Assembly (NCBI GenBank): GCA_934204655.1
Contig: CAKPZJ010000001.1
Span: 1 to 64,000 of the forward strand
Length of the DNA: 64,000 bases
Source of the DNA: an uncultured Prevotella sp.
GTDB lineage: Bacteria; Bacteroidota; Bacteroidia; Bacteroidales; Bacteroidaceae
Reading direction: 5' to 3'
Positions 62,823 through 64,000 of this stretch are shown here, in pieces. The notes below the pieces were generated by a model, which was not told where the DNA came from, made no database searches, and saw nothing but the letters and a program-made list of their open reading frames with translations. Made by a program: the position numbers and the translations under genes. The stretch's first letter is position 1. The number at the start of each line of letters is the position of its first letter.

Positions 62823-62847
62823 GATGTATATATAATAAGGTATCTAT

Positions 62848-63090
62848 ATGCTGACACTAAAAGTTATTTCTCCTGAGAAGATAATCTTCACCGGTGAGGT
62901 GGAGAGCGTTACCGTACCCGGCACCCTCGGCGAGTTCGAGGTGCTGGACGGCCATGCTCCCCTGATATCCTCGCTTGAGAAGGGTACGGTGGTCTATAAG
63001 CCCGTTCAGGGCGAGCGGGCCCAGTTGGCCATCCGCGGAGGATTTGTCGAGGTTCAGAAGAATCAAATCAGTTTGTGTGTAGAATTATAA
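62848..63090 (+). CDS. atpC: F0F1 ATP synthase subunit epsilon (short form)
   Basis: An 80-aa epsilon subunit containing only the N-terminal beta-sandwich domain (VISPEKIIFTGEVESVTVPG, GEFEVLDGHAPLISSL). The C-terminal helical pair found in proteins of about 130-140 aa is absent, as commonly in Bacteroidetes. Without the helices the enzyme should lack the epsilon-mediated ATPase inhibition seen in E. coli; that is inference. Confidence 0.93.
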   Translation: MLTLKVISPEKIIFTGEVESVTVPGTLGEFEVLDGHAPLISSLEKGTVVYKPVQGERAQLAIRGGFVEVQKNQISLCVEL

Positions 63091-63098
63091 ACTCTCGA

Positions 63099-63527
63099 AT
63101 GACAAATATGGATAATCGCCCAGACGACATTGACAAGCGCTATTGGAAATATCTGCGGCAGGGGGTGAGTCTCTGTGCCGCCCTGTTCTTCCTGCTGCTG
63201 TTGATGGCTTCACAGTACCCATCGTTGGTGCTTCCATTGGCCGTCAGCGCGGTCTATGCGCTGGTGGTCGAGGTGGCCGATGCCGTAGCCTGGAGAAAGG
63301 TGGCCGCCGGGTCGCCCGACAGCATGCCCACTTTCTTTATGGCGGTATCTGGTCTCCGGTTCATGGTGGCCCTGGTGGTGATGTTTGTCTACTTCCTGCT
63401 GGCCGGAAAGACCGGCAAGGCCGACATGGGCACCTTTATCCTGATATTTGCTCTTTTTTATGTGGCAGTGCTCCTCCATCATACCCTGTTCTTTGCCCGT
63501 AGGCGCAAGAAGGACACGAGGGAGTAA
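63099..63527 (+). CDS. Small ATP synthase operon membrane protein (AtpI-like)
   Basis: A 142-aa protein with four hydrophobic helices (residues about 22-40, 45-65, 80-102, 110-132) and basic termini (ARRRKKDTRE). In Bacteroidales such a gene sits between atpC and atpB and fits a role like AtpI in assembling the c-ring. No conserved AtpI signature was identified. Start at 63099 (ATG) or 63108 (MDNRPDDID). Confidence 0.7.
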   Translation: MTNMDNRPDDIDKRYWKYLRQGVSLCAALFFLLLLMASQYPSLVLPLAVSAVYALVVEVADAVAWRKVAAGSPDSMPTFFMAVSGLRFMVALVVMFVYFLLAGKTGKADMGTFILIFALFYVAVLLHHTLFFARRRKKDTRE

Positions 63528-63551
63528 GTCGTGTTACATTATATATATAAT

Positions 63552-64000
63552 ATGAAACAGATTAAAACATTCATACTGCTCTTGGTGCTGGCGCTGACGC
63601 CTTGGCACGCCATGGCGGCCAACGGTGGCAAGCAGGAGACACTGGATATTCCGGAGATAGTGCTGGAACACCTGGCTGATTCTTATGAGTGGCACATTGC
63701 CACGTATCAGGACAAGAGCCTAAGCATCCCCCTGCCTATCATCATCCGTAGCGGTGCTACGGGCGAGTGGCATCTCTGTACCGCGAGTACGCTGCCCAAG
63801 GGTTTCTACTTTGACGCGGCACATCACGGGAAAATCTATGAGAAGATGCCCGACGGCACCAGCGAGCGCCCGGTAGACCTGAGCATTACCAAGGATGTGT
63901 TGCAGATATGGATAGCCGTAGCTGTGATGCTGGTAGTATTCGGGTGCAGTGCCCGGTGGTACCGCAGACACGACGAGCTGGCCGAGGCACCCAAGGGATT
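63552..64000 (+). CDS. atpB: F0F1 ATP synthase subunit a, N-terminal part (runs off window)
   Basis: The last 449 bases encode the first 149 residues of the a subunit. An extended N-terminus with signal-like segment (MKQIKTFILLLVLALTP), a periplasmic domain (DSYEWHIATYQDKSLSIPLP) and the first transmembrane helix (IWIAVAVMLVVFGCSARWY, near residue 120) match the Bacteroidetes form of AtpB. The gene continues past the window. Confidence 0.85.
   Translation, partial: MKQIKTFILLLVLALTPWHAMAANGGKQETLDIPEIVLEHLADSYEWHIATYQDKSLSIPLPIIIRSGATGEWHLCTASTLPKGFYFDAAHHGKIYEKMPDGTSERPVDLSITKDVLQIWIAVAVMLVVFGCSARWYRRHDELAEAPKG

Overview
The window looks like chromosomal DNA from a Bacteroidales bacterium, most likely Prevotellaceae (Prevotella/Segatella-like). 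The signs are: Bacteroidetes sigma-factor promoters (TTTG, 19 bp, TAnnTTTG) in front of many genes; two proteins ending in a type IX secretion sorting domain; a fused FeoA-FeoB; Bacteroidales-specific families (DUF3822, DUF4105, DUF5683); and an ATP synthase operon that opens with beta, epsilon and a small membrane protein. Base composition is roughly half GC, apart from AT-rich islands around 37.4-42.2 kb and 54.8-56.0 kb. The window is mostly housekeeping, with accessory DNA in the intergenic spaces.

Layout. 0-3 kb: a 5'-truncated AraC regulator, a dispersed repeat, and an operon of a pseudopilin-like protein, DUF3822 and rsmD. 3-8 kb (minus): dnaG, a TPR membrane protein and cardiolipin synthase. 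8.3-12.6 kb (minus): etfB-etfA-acyl-CoA dehydrogenase, with a 617-bp repeat-bounded DUF559 nuclease cassette filling the etfA/dehydrogenase gap. 13-16.5 kb: a RecD2-like helicase and a GH78-like enzyme. 16.7-19.8 kb: alaS and a merR gene sharing superimposed divergent promoters. 19.9-26 kb (minus): parA-parB-DUF5683-mltD-relA. 26-30.7 kb: surE-lpxB and a GH3 enzyme. 30.9-36.6 kb (minus): a surface protein with a poly-G tract in its signal peptide, tRNA-Cys, and feoAB-sdaA-FeoB-associated small protein. 36.6-42.2 kb: a repeat element, a long leader, a 1375-aa surface protein with three internal repeats, a 54-aa peptide and a MITE-like element. 42.3-47.8 kb (minus): an envelope operon (outer-membrane protein, LptC, GldE/CorC-like protein, PpiD). 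47.9-54.8 kb: DUF4105, a phosphatase-family protein, secA and an ABC ATPase. 55.3-55.5 kb: tRNA-Glu and tRNA-Ser. 56-58.5 kb: flippase and glycosyltransferase. 58.9-64 kb: nhaD-type antiporter, pfkA and the start of the ATP synthase operon.

The most unusual signals are the following. (1) A DUF559 nuclease gene bounded by G/C-rich repeats sits inside a metabolic operon. (2) A nine-G tract puts a secreted protein out of frame and looks like a phase-variation switch. (3) An intergenic repeat family with about 21-bp internal period occurs in five places. (4) Face-to-face promoters at alaS/merR exclude each other by geometry. (5) A 54-aa peptide gene follows the large surface protein. (6) Structured leaders precede the 1375-aa protein gene and nhaD. 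No CRISPR array, prophage or complete insertion sequence was seen.
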